From NCBI RefSeq assembly GCF_947495965.1, contig NZ_CANMBB010000002.1, positions 620,001-684,000 of the forward strand: DNA of 64,000 nt, given 5' to 3'. Under the pieces are notes generated by a model. The model was not told where the DNA came from and did not search any database. It worked only from the letters and a program-made list of their open reading frames with translations. Source of the stretch: an uncultured Maribacter sp. (GTDB lineage Bacteria; Bacteroidota; Bacteroidia; Flavobacteriales; Flavobacteriaceae). The translations under genes were made by a program, and so were the position numbers. Below, piece by piece: positions 1-8,101 of the stretch (position 1 is its first letter; every line of letters starts with the position of its first letter).

Positions 1-354
1 AAAACTATTAGACCCGAATTTTTAAATAGAATAGATGACATTATTATGTTTACCCCTTTAAGCAAAGAGAATATTAAAAAAATAGTAGAATTACAGGTAG
101 AACAACTTAAAAAAATGCTCCATAAGCAAAATATTGCTATAGATGCCACACAAGAAGCTATTACGTACTTAGCAAATAAAGGTTATGAACCGCAGTATGG
201 TGCTAGACCAATAAAAAGAGTAATACAAAAAGAAGTTCTAAATAATTTATCTAAAGAACTTTTAAAAGGAAGTATTAAAGCGGAAAGTATAGTATTAATA
301 GATTCTTTTAATGATACTTTAGTTTTTAGAAATCAAAACGAACTAGCTTCATAA
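1..354 (+). CDS. clpB: ATP-dependent chaperone ClpB, C-terminal fragment (5' end outside window)
   Basis: The reading frame is open from the first base, so only the last 117 residues are present. They match the end of the second AAA+ module of ClpB/Hsp104 disaggregase: TIRPEFLNRIDDIIMF just after the sensor-1 region, then the small C-terminal D2 domain with the sensor-2 motif YGARPIKRVIQ. ClpB works in the cytosol with DnaK to pull proteins out of aggregates using ATP. The gene ends 15 bp before a strong intrinsic terminator. Another Clp/Hsp100 paralogue cannot be fully excluded without the N-terminus, but the C-terminal length fits ClpB. Confidence 0.9.
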   Translation, partial: KTIRPEFLNRIDDIIMFTPLSKENIKKIVELQVEQLKKMLHKQNIAIDATQEAITYLANKGYEPQYGARPIKRVIQKEVLNNLSKELLKGSIKAESIVLIDSFNDTLVFRNQNELAS

Positions 355-368
355 ATTTTATATATTTT

Positions 369-410
369 ATCGATATAGCTATATATAATTATAGCTATAT
401 CGATTTTTTT
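369..410 (+). terminator. Intrinsic terminator after clpB
   Basis: A perfect 15-bp inverted repeat (369-383 with 390-404, six-base loop) is followed directly by a T run at 404-410. It is placed to end clpB transcription and separates it from the TetR gene. Confidence 0.85.
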
Positions 411-420
411 TATTGATATT

Positions 421-453
421 TATACCATACAGTATATAGTTTTTTTATATTCG
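421..453 (+). promoter_or_regulatory. Candidate TetR operator and promoter
   Basis: TATAC (421-425) and GTATA (432-436) form an inverted repeat around CATACA, with 12 of 16 positions symmetric overall. Ten bases later TATATTCG (446-453) resembles the Bacteroidetes -7 element TAnnTTTG with one change. The palindrome would sit near the -33 position, a typical place for TetR-family autorepression. The operator role is inferred. Confidence 0.45.
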
Positions 454-473
454 TAAAAAATAACACCCCATTA

Positions 474-1070
474 ATGTCTGGAAAAGCAAAAAAAACAACC
501 GCTTTTATTATAGAAACTGTAGCTCCTGTTTTTAACAAACATGGTTATATTGGAACCAGCATGAGCGATCTAACAGAAGCTACTGGTTTAACCAAGGGTG
601 CTTTATATGGGAATTTTGAAAACAAAGAAGCCCTAGCTTTATCTGCCTTTGAATATAGCCGTAATATACTATTAAATGCTATAGATGAACAGCTTGCTAT
701 AGAAGGAAAATCTTTAGACAAATTATTTAACCTTATAAAGTTTTACCGTAAATATGACATCTTTACGCTCCCTTTAGGTGGTTGCCCTATTCTTAATACA
801 GGTGTAGATGCACAACATAATAATAAATTATTGGCTGCGGCATCTAGAGAAACAATTAAAGACATTGAAGGCAAAATAGCTCTAATTCTAGAAAATGGTG
901 TAAACAATAATGAAATTCACTTACCAGTAACTCCATTACAATTTGCAAAGCAAATGTACACTATGATACAAGGAGCTGTAGCAATGTCTACTATTACAAA
1001 TGACCGCAAATATTTATTAAATACCGTAGCTTATTTAGAAGTATTAATTAAAAAAGAGATTAAAAAATAA
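474..1070 (+). CDS. TetR/AcrR family transcriptional regulator
   Basis: A 198-aa one-domain regulator. The N-terminal region (about residues 9-55) is a TetR helix-turn-helix with the typical ATGLTKGALYGNFENKEAL recognition segment. The C-terminal ligand-binding half contains the GGCPILNTGVDA stretch seen in one TetR C-terminal subfamily. Such proteins are usually repressors released by a small ligand. A near-palindrome lies 38-53 bp upstream of the start, suggesting autoregulation. No efflux pump or enzyme gene is adjacent on the same strand, so the target and ligand are unknown. The next gene is convergent. Confidence 0.9.
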   Translation: MSGKAKKTTAFIIETVAPVFNKHGYIGTSMSDLTEATGLTKGALYGNFENKEALALSAFEYSRNILLNAIDEQLAIEGKSLDKLFNLIKFYRKYDIFTLPLGGCPILNTGVDAQHNNKLLAAASRETIKDIEGKIALILENGVNNNEIHLPVTPLQFAKQMYTMIQGAVAMSTITNDRKYLLNTVAYLEVLIKKEIKK

Positions 1071-1110
1071 TTTCTAACCTCTTTAAAAGTATTATACCAC
1101 ATTTATTTTA

Positions 1111-2799
1111 TTATTCTCCTTTTACCCTAAATATCCAGAGTTTTTTTTCATACCGTCCATTTATACCACTATCTCTTCCTTCTCTAGCCTCTTTAATTGT
1201 ATTATAGCGAATTAAATATACATAATTATACTTGTTTTTACTTCTATAAAAAGAGCCTGGGTTAAAACCAGCTTTCTTCATATCACTCATAAAAGCTTCA
1301 TAGTACTTTTTAGTACCAAATACATTTGCTATTAAATAATATCCTGGCTCTAAATTACCTTCTTTAACTACTTCCTCATATTTCTCACCAGCTTGTACTG
1401 TAACTATTTCTGTTTTAGTTATATTGTTTATTCTTTTTTCTTCTTCAAGAGCTAATTTAATAGCATTGATAGAATCTTTAGCCTTTTCTTCCCTTAACTT
1501 TCTAGAATACGCTAAAGCTTCTTCCAAACGTATATTTTCAATAGAATCTGCAACCTTCTTTTCTTGAACCCTAATTGCTGCTAATCTTGTTTCTTTTTTC
1601 TTAGCATCTTTCTCAAGTTTTAATTTACGTTTATTGTTCCTAATAGAATCTTTTTTGCGTTTACGATTATCTTTTGTTGAAATAGCTAGCCTAGTATCTT
1701 TAACTTGGAGTAATGAATCTTTCTTAATTTTAGCTTTTTCCTTAGCTTCTTTTTCTTTTTTCTTAGTTTCTTCTTTTACTGCAAGAGCTTCAGTTTTAGA
1801 TAATTTTTCTTTTAACTTCTCCTTTTCTCTAAGTTCTTTTTCTTGCTTTTCTTTTTCAATATCCTTTGGGGTTTGTTTTTTTAATTCTTTACCAAAATTA
1901 TACGCGGTAACAATCTCAAAAGTTGGATCCACATCATTTAAATTATTACTAGTTGCAAACTCTACTAATGCGCCAACAGAAAACTTTTTAAAAAAATGCC
2001 CTCCTACTCCTGCAGATATACCATAAAAATTATTATACCCTATTTGGGACCAAAACTTAGAGGAATTTAAAATTGTAGTAATGCCAAACTGAGAATCTTG
2101 GTTGGGCACAGATTTATAGTAAATGTTGGGCTGTAAATAAGCATTTTCATTAAATAAGGATAAAGGAAACTCGTAAGCTCCTGAGACATAATAAACACGA
2201 TCAGAAGAAAAAGAAGACCTTTCTTTAGTTTTAAAATTATAATCAAATAAATTCTCTGCGACAAAACCAAGACTAAAACGATCTATTTGTAAGTTTACCC
2301 CAGGTGCCACTTGTAATATAAATGCACTTGCACTACTATTTCTAATAAAATGTGGTAATTGAACTTGTTGATTTGTTTGAAAACGAGTATCTGCTAATTC
2401 TTGTTGGTAGCCAATAACATTAAGACCAACTCCCAAGATTATACCCGACCCTAAATCTATAGAATGTGCATAATTAATTACTCCTCCGGTATTAATAAAA
2501 ACTCCTGTATTATTTTGTAAATACCCAACCCCTAAAGAGGAAACATCTGTTAAATTTCTATTATAATTTAAAAATATAGATGTTGGGTCTGCGTCTATAC
2601 TTTGCCATTGCCAACGTGTCCAAAGGCCTATTGATTGAGTTGTTCGCCCTAGTAATGAACTTACAGGATTTAATAAACTACCATTAATATTTGTAATATT
2701 ATGTTGTCTAATATCTGAAGGCAAAGTAACATTTTGCCCATTAGACACCAAGAACATTAAAAAAACTATATAAAGTATTTTATTTTTTAGCATATGCAA
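1111..2799 (-). CDS. PorP/SprF family T9SS-associated membrane protein with charged linker and SPOR-like C-terminus
   Basis: 562 aa. A signal peptide (about residues 1-22, ending VSNGQ) is followed by a PorP/SprF-type outer-membrane beta-barrel to about residue 300 (start QNVTLPSDIRQHNITNINGS). PorP/SprF proteins work with the type IX secretion system, often on gliding adhesins. Residues about 310-455 are a very Lys/Glu-rich, probably coiled-coil stretch. The last 80 or so residues (GYYLIANVFGTKKYYEAF ... YVYLIRYNTIKEA ... WIFRVKG) resemble a SPOR-like module. No adhesin gene lies beside it, so it is an orphan copy. A second ATG two codons in (2793) may be the true start. Divergent from the phosphatase gene. 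Confidence 0.8.
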   Translation of the reverse strand: MHMLKNKILYIVFLMFLVSNGQNVTLPSDIRQHNITNINGSLLNPVSSLLGRTTQSIGLWTRWQWQSIDADPTSIFLNYNRNLTDVSSLGVGYLQNNTGVFINTGGVINYAHSIDLGSGIILGVGLNVIGYQQELADTRFQTNQQVQLPHFIRNSSASAFILQVAPGVNLQIDRFSLGFVAENLFDYNFKTKERSSFSSDRVYYVSGAYEFPLSLFNENAYLQPNIYYKSVPNQDSQFGITTILNSSKFWSQIGYNNFYGISAGVGGHFFKKFSVGALVEFATSNNLNDVDPTFEIVTAYNFGKELKKQTPKDIEKEKQEKELREKEKLKEKLSKTEALAVKEETKKKEKEAKEKAKIKKDSLLQVKDTRLAISTKDNRKRKKDSIRNNKRKLKLEKDAKKKETRLAAIRVQEKKVADSIENIRLEEALAYSRKLREEKAKDSINAIKLALEEEKRINNITKTEIVTVQAGEKYEEVVKEGNLEPGYYLIANVFGTKKYYEAFMSDMKKAGFNPGSFYRSKNKYNYVYLIRYNTIKEAREGRDSGINGRYEKKLWIFRVKGE

Positions 2800-2875
2800 A
2801 AAAACAAAAAAAACTGCTTCTAAATACTATTTCCCCCTATTTTTAGTTATTATCTAAGTTACAGACTATTCAATT

Positions 2876-3421
2876 ATGAAAGCAATTAAAAGCCTACTAG
2901 TTATATTATTTGTTGTTAGTTTTTTCTCTTGTAAAGACAACACTAAATTAGAAGATACAAATATTACTAAAGAAGTATCTACCTACTATTTTATTAGACA
3001 TGCAGAAAAAGACAGGAGCAACCCAGATAATGTAGATCCCGAACTTATTCAAAAAGGATTAGGAAGAGCAATGCATTGGGCAGAAATTTTTGACGATGTA
3101 GAACTAGATGCTATTTATTCTACAGATTTTTTAAGAAGCTCTATGACTGCTGCACCAACATCTGTTAAAAAAAATATAGATGTAAAATATTATAATTTTG
3201 AAGATATAAATGTAAATCAATTTAAAAAGGACCATGTAAATCAGAATATTTTAATTGTTGGTCATAGTGATACTACTCCAGAATTTGCTAATCAACTATT
3301 AGAAGAAGATAAATATAGTATCATGGAAGACTATGACAATGGCAGTCTTTTTATTGTTCAAATAACTAATGGGGTTGCAACTTCACAACGTTTACATATA
3401 AACTGTAATTGCCCAGATTAA
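2876..3421 (+). CDS. Histidine phosphatase family lipoprotein
   Basis: 181 aa. The N-terminus is a lipoprotein signal with lipobox FFSC (Cys near residue 19), so the protein is probably envelope-anchored. The mature part carries the histidine phosphatase signature RHAEK (usual form RHG/RHA), where His accepts the phosphate, and a second catalytic His in IVGHSDTTPEF. It belongs to the phosphoglycerate-mutase/SixA superfamily. It is shorter than glycolytic mutases, so a general extracytoplasmic phosphatase role is more likely; the substrate is unknown. It ends 4 bp inside the convergent lipoprotein gene. Confidence 0.85.
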   Translation: MKAIKSLLVILFVVSFFSCKDNTKLEDTNITKEVSTYYFIRHAEKDRSNPDNVDPELIQKGLGRAMHWAEIFDDVELDAIYSTDFLRSSMTAAPTSVKKNIDVKYYNFEDINVNQFKKDHVNQNILIVGHSDTTPEFANQLLEEDKYSIMEDYDNGSLFIVQITNGVATSQRLHINCNCPD

Positions 3422-4092
3422 TTAGGAACTTTAATATCCTTTAACTCTATTTTAGATAAAAACTCTAATTCTTTTGTATTGTACAGCTTATCAATATCTT
3501 GAATAGGATACTTATTATCTATGGTTTTATAATTTTTATAATCAACAAATCGTATTCCGTTTACATACCTTTCATTATAAGCTATTCTAAAACGATTACC
3601 GCCTCCGTTTACTGTAAAGGAATAAGCCAAAAAATCTGGTAAATAGGTTTGGACGTTAAACCAGTAGATATAAACGTCATCAAAATCATCGCCACCACCT
3701 TCTTTGCTAAAGGTTATTTGTATCTTATAATATTCTTCATTATTAAAAAAAACTATTCCTAACATTTTCTTTTGAACGGCAGAATCGTTTAAACCATAAG
3801 GTAACCTAGAAAAATAGTGAACAGAGTTTATAGAATTAGCGTGTAAAGATATTAATGAATCTGAAAGCTTCACTAAAACATTATTCTCAAAATGGCTTAA
3901 AGTATTCTTATGCTTTATCTCTTTTATCTCCACGGAGTCTTTTATAAATTTTCTTTGTAATTTAAAACCTTGCTCCATTGGTATAGAAGTATACTCCTTA
4001 TCTCTAAAAGTAAAAGAAACTTCTTGGTTTGTAAAAAAATTTGTACCGCTAACTTCAATACTTTTATCAATTACAGCTTGTGCTGTAGGCAT
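3418..4092 (-). CDS. DUF6503-like lipoprotein, main reading frame (signal peptide out of frame)
   Basis: 224 aa beginning MPTAQAVIDKSIEVSG, which resembles the start of the mature part of DUF6503-type Flavobacteriaceae lipoproteins. Function is unknown. The predicted fold is mostly beta, possibly like outer-membrane lipoprotein carriers. The frame itself has no export signal. Directly upstream, in another frame, is a good lipoprotein signal peptide that runs into an A-rich tract at the junction. I infer that one base is missing in that tract, either as a real mutation or as a homopolymer sequencing error. The rest of the frame is intact and shows no other disruption. It is convergent with the histidine-phosphatase gene. 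Confidence 0.7.
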   Translation of the reverse strand: MPTAQAVIDKSIEVSGTNFFTNQEVSFTFRDKEYTSIPMEQGFKLQRKFIKDSVEIKEIKHKNTLSHFENNVLVKLSDSLISLHANSINSVHYFSRLPYGLNDSAVQKKMLGIVFFNNEEYYKIQITFSKEGGGDDFDDVYIYWFNVQTYLPDFLAYSFTVNGGGNRFRIAYNERYVNGIRFVDYKNYKTIDNKYPIQDIDKLYNTKELEFLSKIELKDIKVPN

Positions 4093-4154
4093 TTTTCTTT
4101 TTCATTACAAGAAAACAAAAGCATAACACTTAAAAAAACAAGCACTTTTCTCAT
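4093..4154 (-). pseudogene. Out-of-frame lipoprotein signal peptide of the 3418-4092 gene
   Basis: From the ATG at 4154 the minus strand encodes MRKVLVFLSVMLLFSCNEKE, a clear lipoprotein signal with lipobox LFSC. The frame then meets GAAAAAGAAAAATGCC. Its last lysine codon shares one base with the ATG at 4092, so the two frames differ by one nucleotide. Adding one A to the run would give a continuous protein reading ...NEKEKMPTAQAVIDKS. Confidence 0.65.
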
Positions 4155-4249
4155 AAACAATTTTAAAATTTGTTCGAAAATAATACTCTTAATTACATTA
4201 ATACTAATATTTTTAATCTATATAAAAAGACTTATAATAATATTGTGCT

Positions 4250-4257
4250 TACTTTTG
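4250..4257 (+). promoter_or_regulatory. Bacteroidetes -7 promoter element before smpB
   Basis: TACTTTTG matches TAnnTTTG exactly. It ends only 7 bp before the smpB ATG, so the transcript would be almost leaderless. No TTG is seen at the usual -33 spacing. Confidence 0.5.
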
Positions 4258-4264
4258 TTTTATT

Positions 4265-4726
4265 ATGCAAACTAACATCAATATTAAAAACAAAAAAGCT
4301 CGTTTTGAGTACGAGTTATTAGATAAATACACTGCCGGTATTGTTTTATCTGGTACAGAAATTAAATCTATTAGATACGGAAGAGCATCTATTACAGAAA
4401 GTTTTTGTGAGTTTAATGACAAAGGAGAGCTCTTTGTTATTAACATGCAAGTTGATGAATACTCTCATGGATCTCATTATAATCACCTACCAAAGGCTGC
4501 TCGCAAATTATTATTAAACAAGAGAGAGTTAAAAAAATTAGACCGAGAAGTAAAAACTTCAGGACTAACCATAGTGCCTCTTAACCTTTTTATAAATGAC
4601 AAAGGTTTTGCTAAAATGAATATTGCTTTAGCTAAAGGTAAAAAGCTTTACGACAAAAGAGAAACCATAAAAGATCGTGATAACAAAAGAGATTTAGCAA
4701 GAGTTAAAAAAAGCTTCAACTCTTAA
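4265..4726 (+). CDS. smpB: SsrA-binding protein SmpB
   Basis: 153 aa, the normal SmpB length. The oligonucleotide-binding beta-barrel shows [20 protein letters not shown] and the conserved SITESFCEF region. The basic tail [19 protein letters not shown] is the part that enters the ribosomal A site. SmpB brings tmRNA to stalled ribosomes in trans-translation. The tmRNA gene is not next to it in this window. Its stop overlaps the stop of the convergent pcm gene by four bases. Confidence 0.96.
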   Translation: MQTNINIKNKKARFEYELLDKYTAGIVLSGTEIKSIRYGRASITESFCEFNDKGELFVINMQVDEYSHGSHYNHLPKAARKLLLNKRELKKLDREVKTSGLTIVPLNLFINDKGFAKMNIALAKGKKLYDKRETIKDRDNKRDLARVKKSFNS

Positions 4727-5364
4727 TTTTTATTTTCTAATAGAGGCACAAAACGAAAAGAACCATACTCGGTTTTTTGAAACTCTTTCTCAGATTTTCT
4801 AACAAATAATGTCATTATTTGATCATTAACACCAACAGGAATAACTAACCTACCTCCTATTTTTAATTGTGCCAGTAAGGGTTTTGGCACTTCTGGAGCA
4901 CCAGCAGTAACAATAATACCATCAAAAGGGGCTTCTTCTGGCATACCTTTATAACCATCGCCAAAAATCATTTTTTTTGGTCTATATCCCATTTTCTTAA
5001 AAAAGATAGATGTTTTTTTAAAAAGCTCTAATTGCCTTTCTATAGAATAAACTTTAGTATGTAAAGCCAATAAAACTGCCGTTTGGTATCCACTACCCGT
5101 TCCAATTTCTAATATTTTTTTATTTGCAGATACTTGTAATAGCTCAGTCTGAAAAGCCACAGTATACGGTTGTGAAATAGTTTGATTTGCTGCAATTGGA
5201 AAAGCCTTGTCCTGGTACGCATGCCCTTCAAAGCTACTATCCATAAACAAATGCCTTGGAATTTTCCTAATAGCATTTAAAACATTCTTATCCTCTATAC
5301 CTTTTTCAATTAGCACTTCTGCTAATTTGTTACGCATTCCGCTATGTTTTAATGTATCTTTCAA
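4723..5364 (-). CDS. pcm: Protein-L-isoaspartate O-methyltransferase
   Basis: 213 aa, the typical size for this family. The family motif [14 protein letters not shown] precedes the SAM-binding motif [19 protein letters not shown]. Later motifs include [25 protein letters not shown] split by the usual acidic residues, and GGRLVIPVG. The enzyme methylates isoaspartyl residues so that damaged proteins can be repaired. It is divergent from the Gfo/Idh/MocA gene and tail-to-tail with smpB. Confidence 0.94.
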   Translation of the reverse strand: MKDTLKHSGMRNKLAEVLIEKGIEDKNVLNAIRKIPRHLFMDSSFEGHAYQDKAFPIAANQTISQPYTVAFQTELLQVSANKKILEIGTGSGYQTAVLLALHTKVYSIERQLELFKKTSIFFKKMGYRPKKMIFGDGYKGMPEEAPFDGIIVTAGAPEVPKPLLAQLKIGGRLVIPVGVNDQIMTLFVRKSEKEFQKTEYGSFRFVPLLENKN

Positions 5365-5516
5365 TCGGGGTTGGTTTTGGTTCTCAAAGTTAGGAAAGTT
5401 AATTAGAAGATTAAAAACGAAATGCTATTTCTTGGTATATTTTTAATATCTAACATTTGTATTATTATAACCATAAAGTTTTAAAATATCAAGACAATAA
5501 ACTTCTAAAGTATCCG

Positions 5517-5524
5517 TATTTTTG
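5517..5524 (+). promoter_or_regulatory. -7 promoter element before the Gfo/Idh/MocA gene
   Basis: TATTTTTG is an exact TAnnTTTG match 14 bp before the ATG. It probably drives the gene pair downstream and perhaps the run as far as miaA. Confidence 0.5.
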
Positions 5525-5538
5525 AAAAAACGAAACTT

Positions 5539-6507
5539 ATGCTTAAAGTTGGTGTTCTTGGCGCTGGTCACTTAGGAAAAATTCATCTTCGATTATTAAA
5601 CGAATCTAATAAATATACCTTAATTGGTTTTTATGACCCTGATGCAATAAATGGCAAAAAAGTAGCCGATCAATTTGGGTACACATATTTTGATAATATA
5701 AACGCACTTATAGATGTTGTAGATGTTGTAGATATAGTAACTCCTACTCTTTCTCATTATGACTGTGCTAAAAAAGCAATAGAAAAAGGCAAACACATAT
5801 TTATAGAAAAACCAATAACAAATACTTTAGAAGAAGCCGAAGAACTTATTTCTTTGGCCACTAAAAATAATGTAAAAGGACAAGTTGGCCATGTAGAAAG
5901 GTTTAACCCAGCTTTCTCTGCTGTTAAAAATAGCATAGACTCTCCTATGTTTATTGAAACGCACCGTTTGGCAGAATTTAATCCAAGAGGAACAGATGTA
6001 CCTGTGGTTTTAGATTTAATGATTCATGATATAGACGCTATTCTAAGCGTTGTAAAATCTAAAGTAAAAAAAATAAATGCTAGTGGCGTTTCGGTTATCA
6101 GTAAATCTCCAGACATTGCAAATGCACGTTTAGAATTTGAAAATGGTTGTGTTGCTAATTTAACAGCTAGTAGAATCTCTTTAAAAAACATGCGTAAGTC
6201 TAGATTTTTTCAAAAAGATGCTTATATCTCTGTAGATTTTTTAGAGAAAAAAGTAGAAGTTGTAAAAATGAAAGATGCCCCCGAAAAAGCTGGCGATTTT
6301 GATATGATTTTACAAAATGCAGAAGGAGAAAAAAAACAAATTTATTTTGAAAATCCTGAAATAGAAACAAACAACGCAATTTTAGACGAATTAGAAACCT
6401 TTGCAGATGCAATAAACTCTAACTCCACCCCTATTGTAACCCTACAAGACGGTACTGCAGCTTTAAAAGTTGCATTAGAAATTATAGAATCTTTTAATCA
6501 CATTTAG
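5539..6507 (+). CDS. Gfo/Idh/MocA family NAD(P)-dependent oxidoreductase
   Basis: 322 aa. An N-terminal Rossmann fold carries GVLGAGHLGKIHLRLL (GxGxxG), and the family signature IFIEKPITNT follows at about residue 95. The C-terminal half is the alpha/beta substrate domain. These enzymes oxidise or reduce sugars, sugar acids or related alcohols with NAD(P); the substrate cannot be read from sequence. A short duplicated motif (IDVVDVVDIV, near residue 57) comes from repeated GATGTTGTA units. The next gene starts two bases after the stop, so the two are co-transcribed. Confidence 0.88.
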   Translation: MLKVGVLGAGHLGKIHLRLLNESNKYTLIGFYDPDAINGKKVADQFGYTYFDNINALIDVVDVVDIVTPTLSHYDCAKKAIEKGKHIFIEKPITNTLEEAEELISLATKNNVKGQVGHVERFNPAFSAVKNSIDSPMFIETHRLAEFNPRGTDVPVVLDLMIHDIDAILSVVKSKVKKINASGVSVISKSPDIANARLEFENGCVANLTASRISLKNMRKSRFFQKDAYISVDFLEKKVEVVKMKDAPEKAGDFDMILQNAEGEKKQIYFENPEIETNNAILDELETFADAINSNSTPIVTLQDGTAALKVALEIIESFNHI

Positions 6508-6508
6508 T

Positions 6509-7396
6509 ATGAAAAATATTGCTGTTATTGGAGCAGGAACAATGGGTAATGGTATTGCTCATGTATTTGCTCAAAATAATTTTAAGGTTAATCTTATAGA
6601 TATATCTGAGGCATCTTTAGAAAAAGGTATTGCTACAATTACTAAAAATTTAGACCGTCTTATTTCTAAAGAAAAAATAACGGAAGATGTTAAAACAAAC
6701 ACATTAGAAAATATTACAACATACACTTCTATTCCTAATGGTGTTAAAAACACAGATTTAGTAGTAGAGGTAGCTACAGAAAGAACCGATTTAAAACTAA
6801 AAATATTTAAAGAATTGGATGAAGTTTGCCAAGAAAATACTATTCTAGCAACAAACACTTCCTCTATTTCTATTACCAAAATTGCAGCAGTTACGAATAG
6901 ACCTGATAAGGTTATAGGAATGCATTTTATGAATCCTGTTCCTATCATGAAATTAGTAGAAATTATTAGAGGATACAACACATCAGACGATACTACAAAA
7001 ACCATAATGGACGTTTCACTACAATTAGGAAAAACTCCAACCGAAGTTAATGACTATCCTGGTTTTGTTGCCAATCGTATTTTAATGCCTATGCTAAATG
7101 AAGCAATAGAAACATTATATAACAGAGTTGCAGGAGTATCCGAAATTGATACCGTTATGAAATTAGGTATGGCGCACCCAATGGGGCCTTTACAATTAGC
7201 AGATTTTATAGGCTTAGATGTATGTTTATCTATTCTTAATGTACTTTATGATGGTTTTAAAAACCCAAAATATGCTCCGTGTCCACTTTTGGTAAATATG
7301 GTCATGGCAGGCAAACTCGGTGTAAAATCAGGAGAAGGTTTTTATGATTATTCCGAATCTAAAAAAGCAGAAAAAATAGCAAAGCAATTTGCTTAA
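6509..7396 (+). CDS. 3-hydroxybutyryl-CoA / 3-hydroxyacyl-CoA dehydrogenase
   Basis: 295 aa, the length of single-domain-pair Hbd/PaaH enzymes. The NAD-binding motif is GAGTMGNGIAHVFAQ. The catalytic His lies in MHFMNPVPIMKLVEI and the dimer/substrate domain starts at GFVANRILMPMLNEA. The enzyme interconverts 3-hydroxyacyl-CoA and 3-oxoacyl-CoA with NAD(P)H. The HPMGPLQLADFIGLD segment is typical of the short-chain (3-hydroxybutyryl) group. It sits between a Gfo/Idh oxidoreductase and yggS, with no other beta-oxidation gene nearby. Confidence 0.93.
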   Translation: MKNIAVIGAGTMGNGIAHVFAQNNFKVNLIDISEASLEKGIATITKNLDRLISKEKITEDVKTNTLENITTYTSIPNGVKNTDLVVEVATERTDLKLKIFKELDEVCQENTILATNTSSISITKIAAVTNRPDKVIGMHFMNPVPIMKLVEIIRGYNTSDDTTKTIMDVSLQLGKTPTEVNDYPGFVANRILMPMLNEAIETLYNRVAGVSEIDTVMKLGMAHPMGPLQLADFIGLDVCLSILNVLYDGFKNPKYAPCPLLVNMVMAGKLGVKSGEGFYDYSESKKAEKIAKQFA

Positions 7397-7413
7397 AATA
7401 GCATTTTACCTCT

Positions 7414-8073
7414 ATGTCTATAAAGCAAAATTTACAAAACATAAAAGACACAATACCTAATGAAGTTACATTAGTTGCTGTTTCTAAAACAAAGCCTATT
7501 CCAGATTTACAAGAAGCTTACAACGCTGGTCAACGCATTTTTGGCGAAAATAAGATTCAGGAAATGGTGCAAAAATGGGAAACACTTCCTAAAGACATAG
7601 AATGGCACATGATTGGGCATGTACAACGCAATAAAGTTAAGTACATGGCCAAATTTGTTTCTTTAATTCATGGGGTAGATAGTTTAAAGCTACTTACCGA
7701 AATTAATAAACAAGCAGCAAAACACAACAGAATAATTCCTTGCCTTTTACAAGTTCATATTGCAACCGAAGAAACCAAATTTGGGTTAAATGAAGAAGAA
7801 CTTAATGAACTTTTAAATTCAGAAGATTTTAAAAAATTAAAGAATATTCAAATAAAAGGACTTATGGGAATGGCTACTTTTACAAGTGACAAGAGTCAAA
7901 TAAAAAAAGAATTCAATTCTTTAAAATCCATTTACAACAATACAAAAAATAGTATTCCTACCATTACAATCTTATCTATGGGTATGAGTGGAGATTACCA
8001 AATAGCTATAAAAGAAGGAAGCACCATGGTAAGAATAGGCAGTAGTATTTTTGGAGTTAGAAATTATAAGTAA
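7414..8073 (+). CDS. YggS/PROSC family pyridoxal-phosphate-binding protein
   Basis: 219 aa, the family's usual size. The PLP lysine is in LVAVSKTKP (about residue 27), followed by GENKIQEM and WHMIGHVQRNKVKYM. The C-terminal phosphate-binding region reads GMSGDYQIAI and STMVRIGSSIFG. Proteins of this family (YggS, YlmE, human PLPBP) are fold-type III barrels that help PLP homeostasis and have no clear catalytic activity. It follows the dehydrogenase gene by 17 bp on the same strand. Confidence 0.94.
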   Translation: MSIKQNLQNIKDTIPNEVTLVAVSKTKPIPDLQEAYNAGQRIFGENKIQEMVQKWETLPKDIEWHMIGHVQRNKVKYMAKFVSLIHGVDSLKLLTEINKQAAKHNRIIPCLLQVHIATEETKFGLNEEELNELLNSEDFKKLKNIQIKGLMGMATFTSDKSQIKKEFNSLKSIYNNTKNSIPTITILSMGMSGDYQIAIKEGSTMVRIGSSIFGVRNYK

Positions 8074-8101
8074 CACCAAACACGCTTAAAAAAGTAACTT
8101 A

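Noticed and set aside
1071-1110. Terminator between the TetR and PorP/SprF genes
   Set aside because: Only a weak AAAGAG/CTCTTT pairing with a long loop; not convincing.
1634-2026. 130-aa plus-strand frame opposite the PorP/SprF linker
   Set aside because: The Ser/Phe/Leu-rich sequence is the complement of the Lys/Glu-rich linker.
5701-5735. Tandem GATGTTGTA repeat inside the Gfo/Idh/MocA gene
   Set aside because: Two copies only, encoding VDVVD within a normal part of the Rossmann fold; no sign of variability.
6571-7005. 144-aa antisense frame inside the hydroxyacyl-CoA dehydrogenase gene
   Set aside because: Antisense shadow of a clear enzyme gene, low-complexity Val/Ser/Ile composition.
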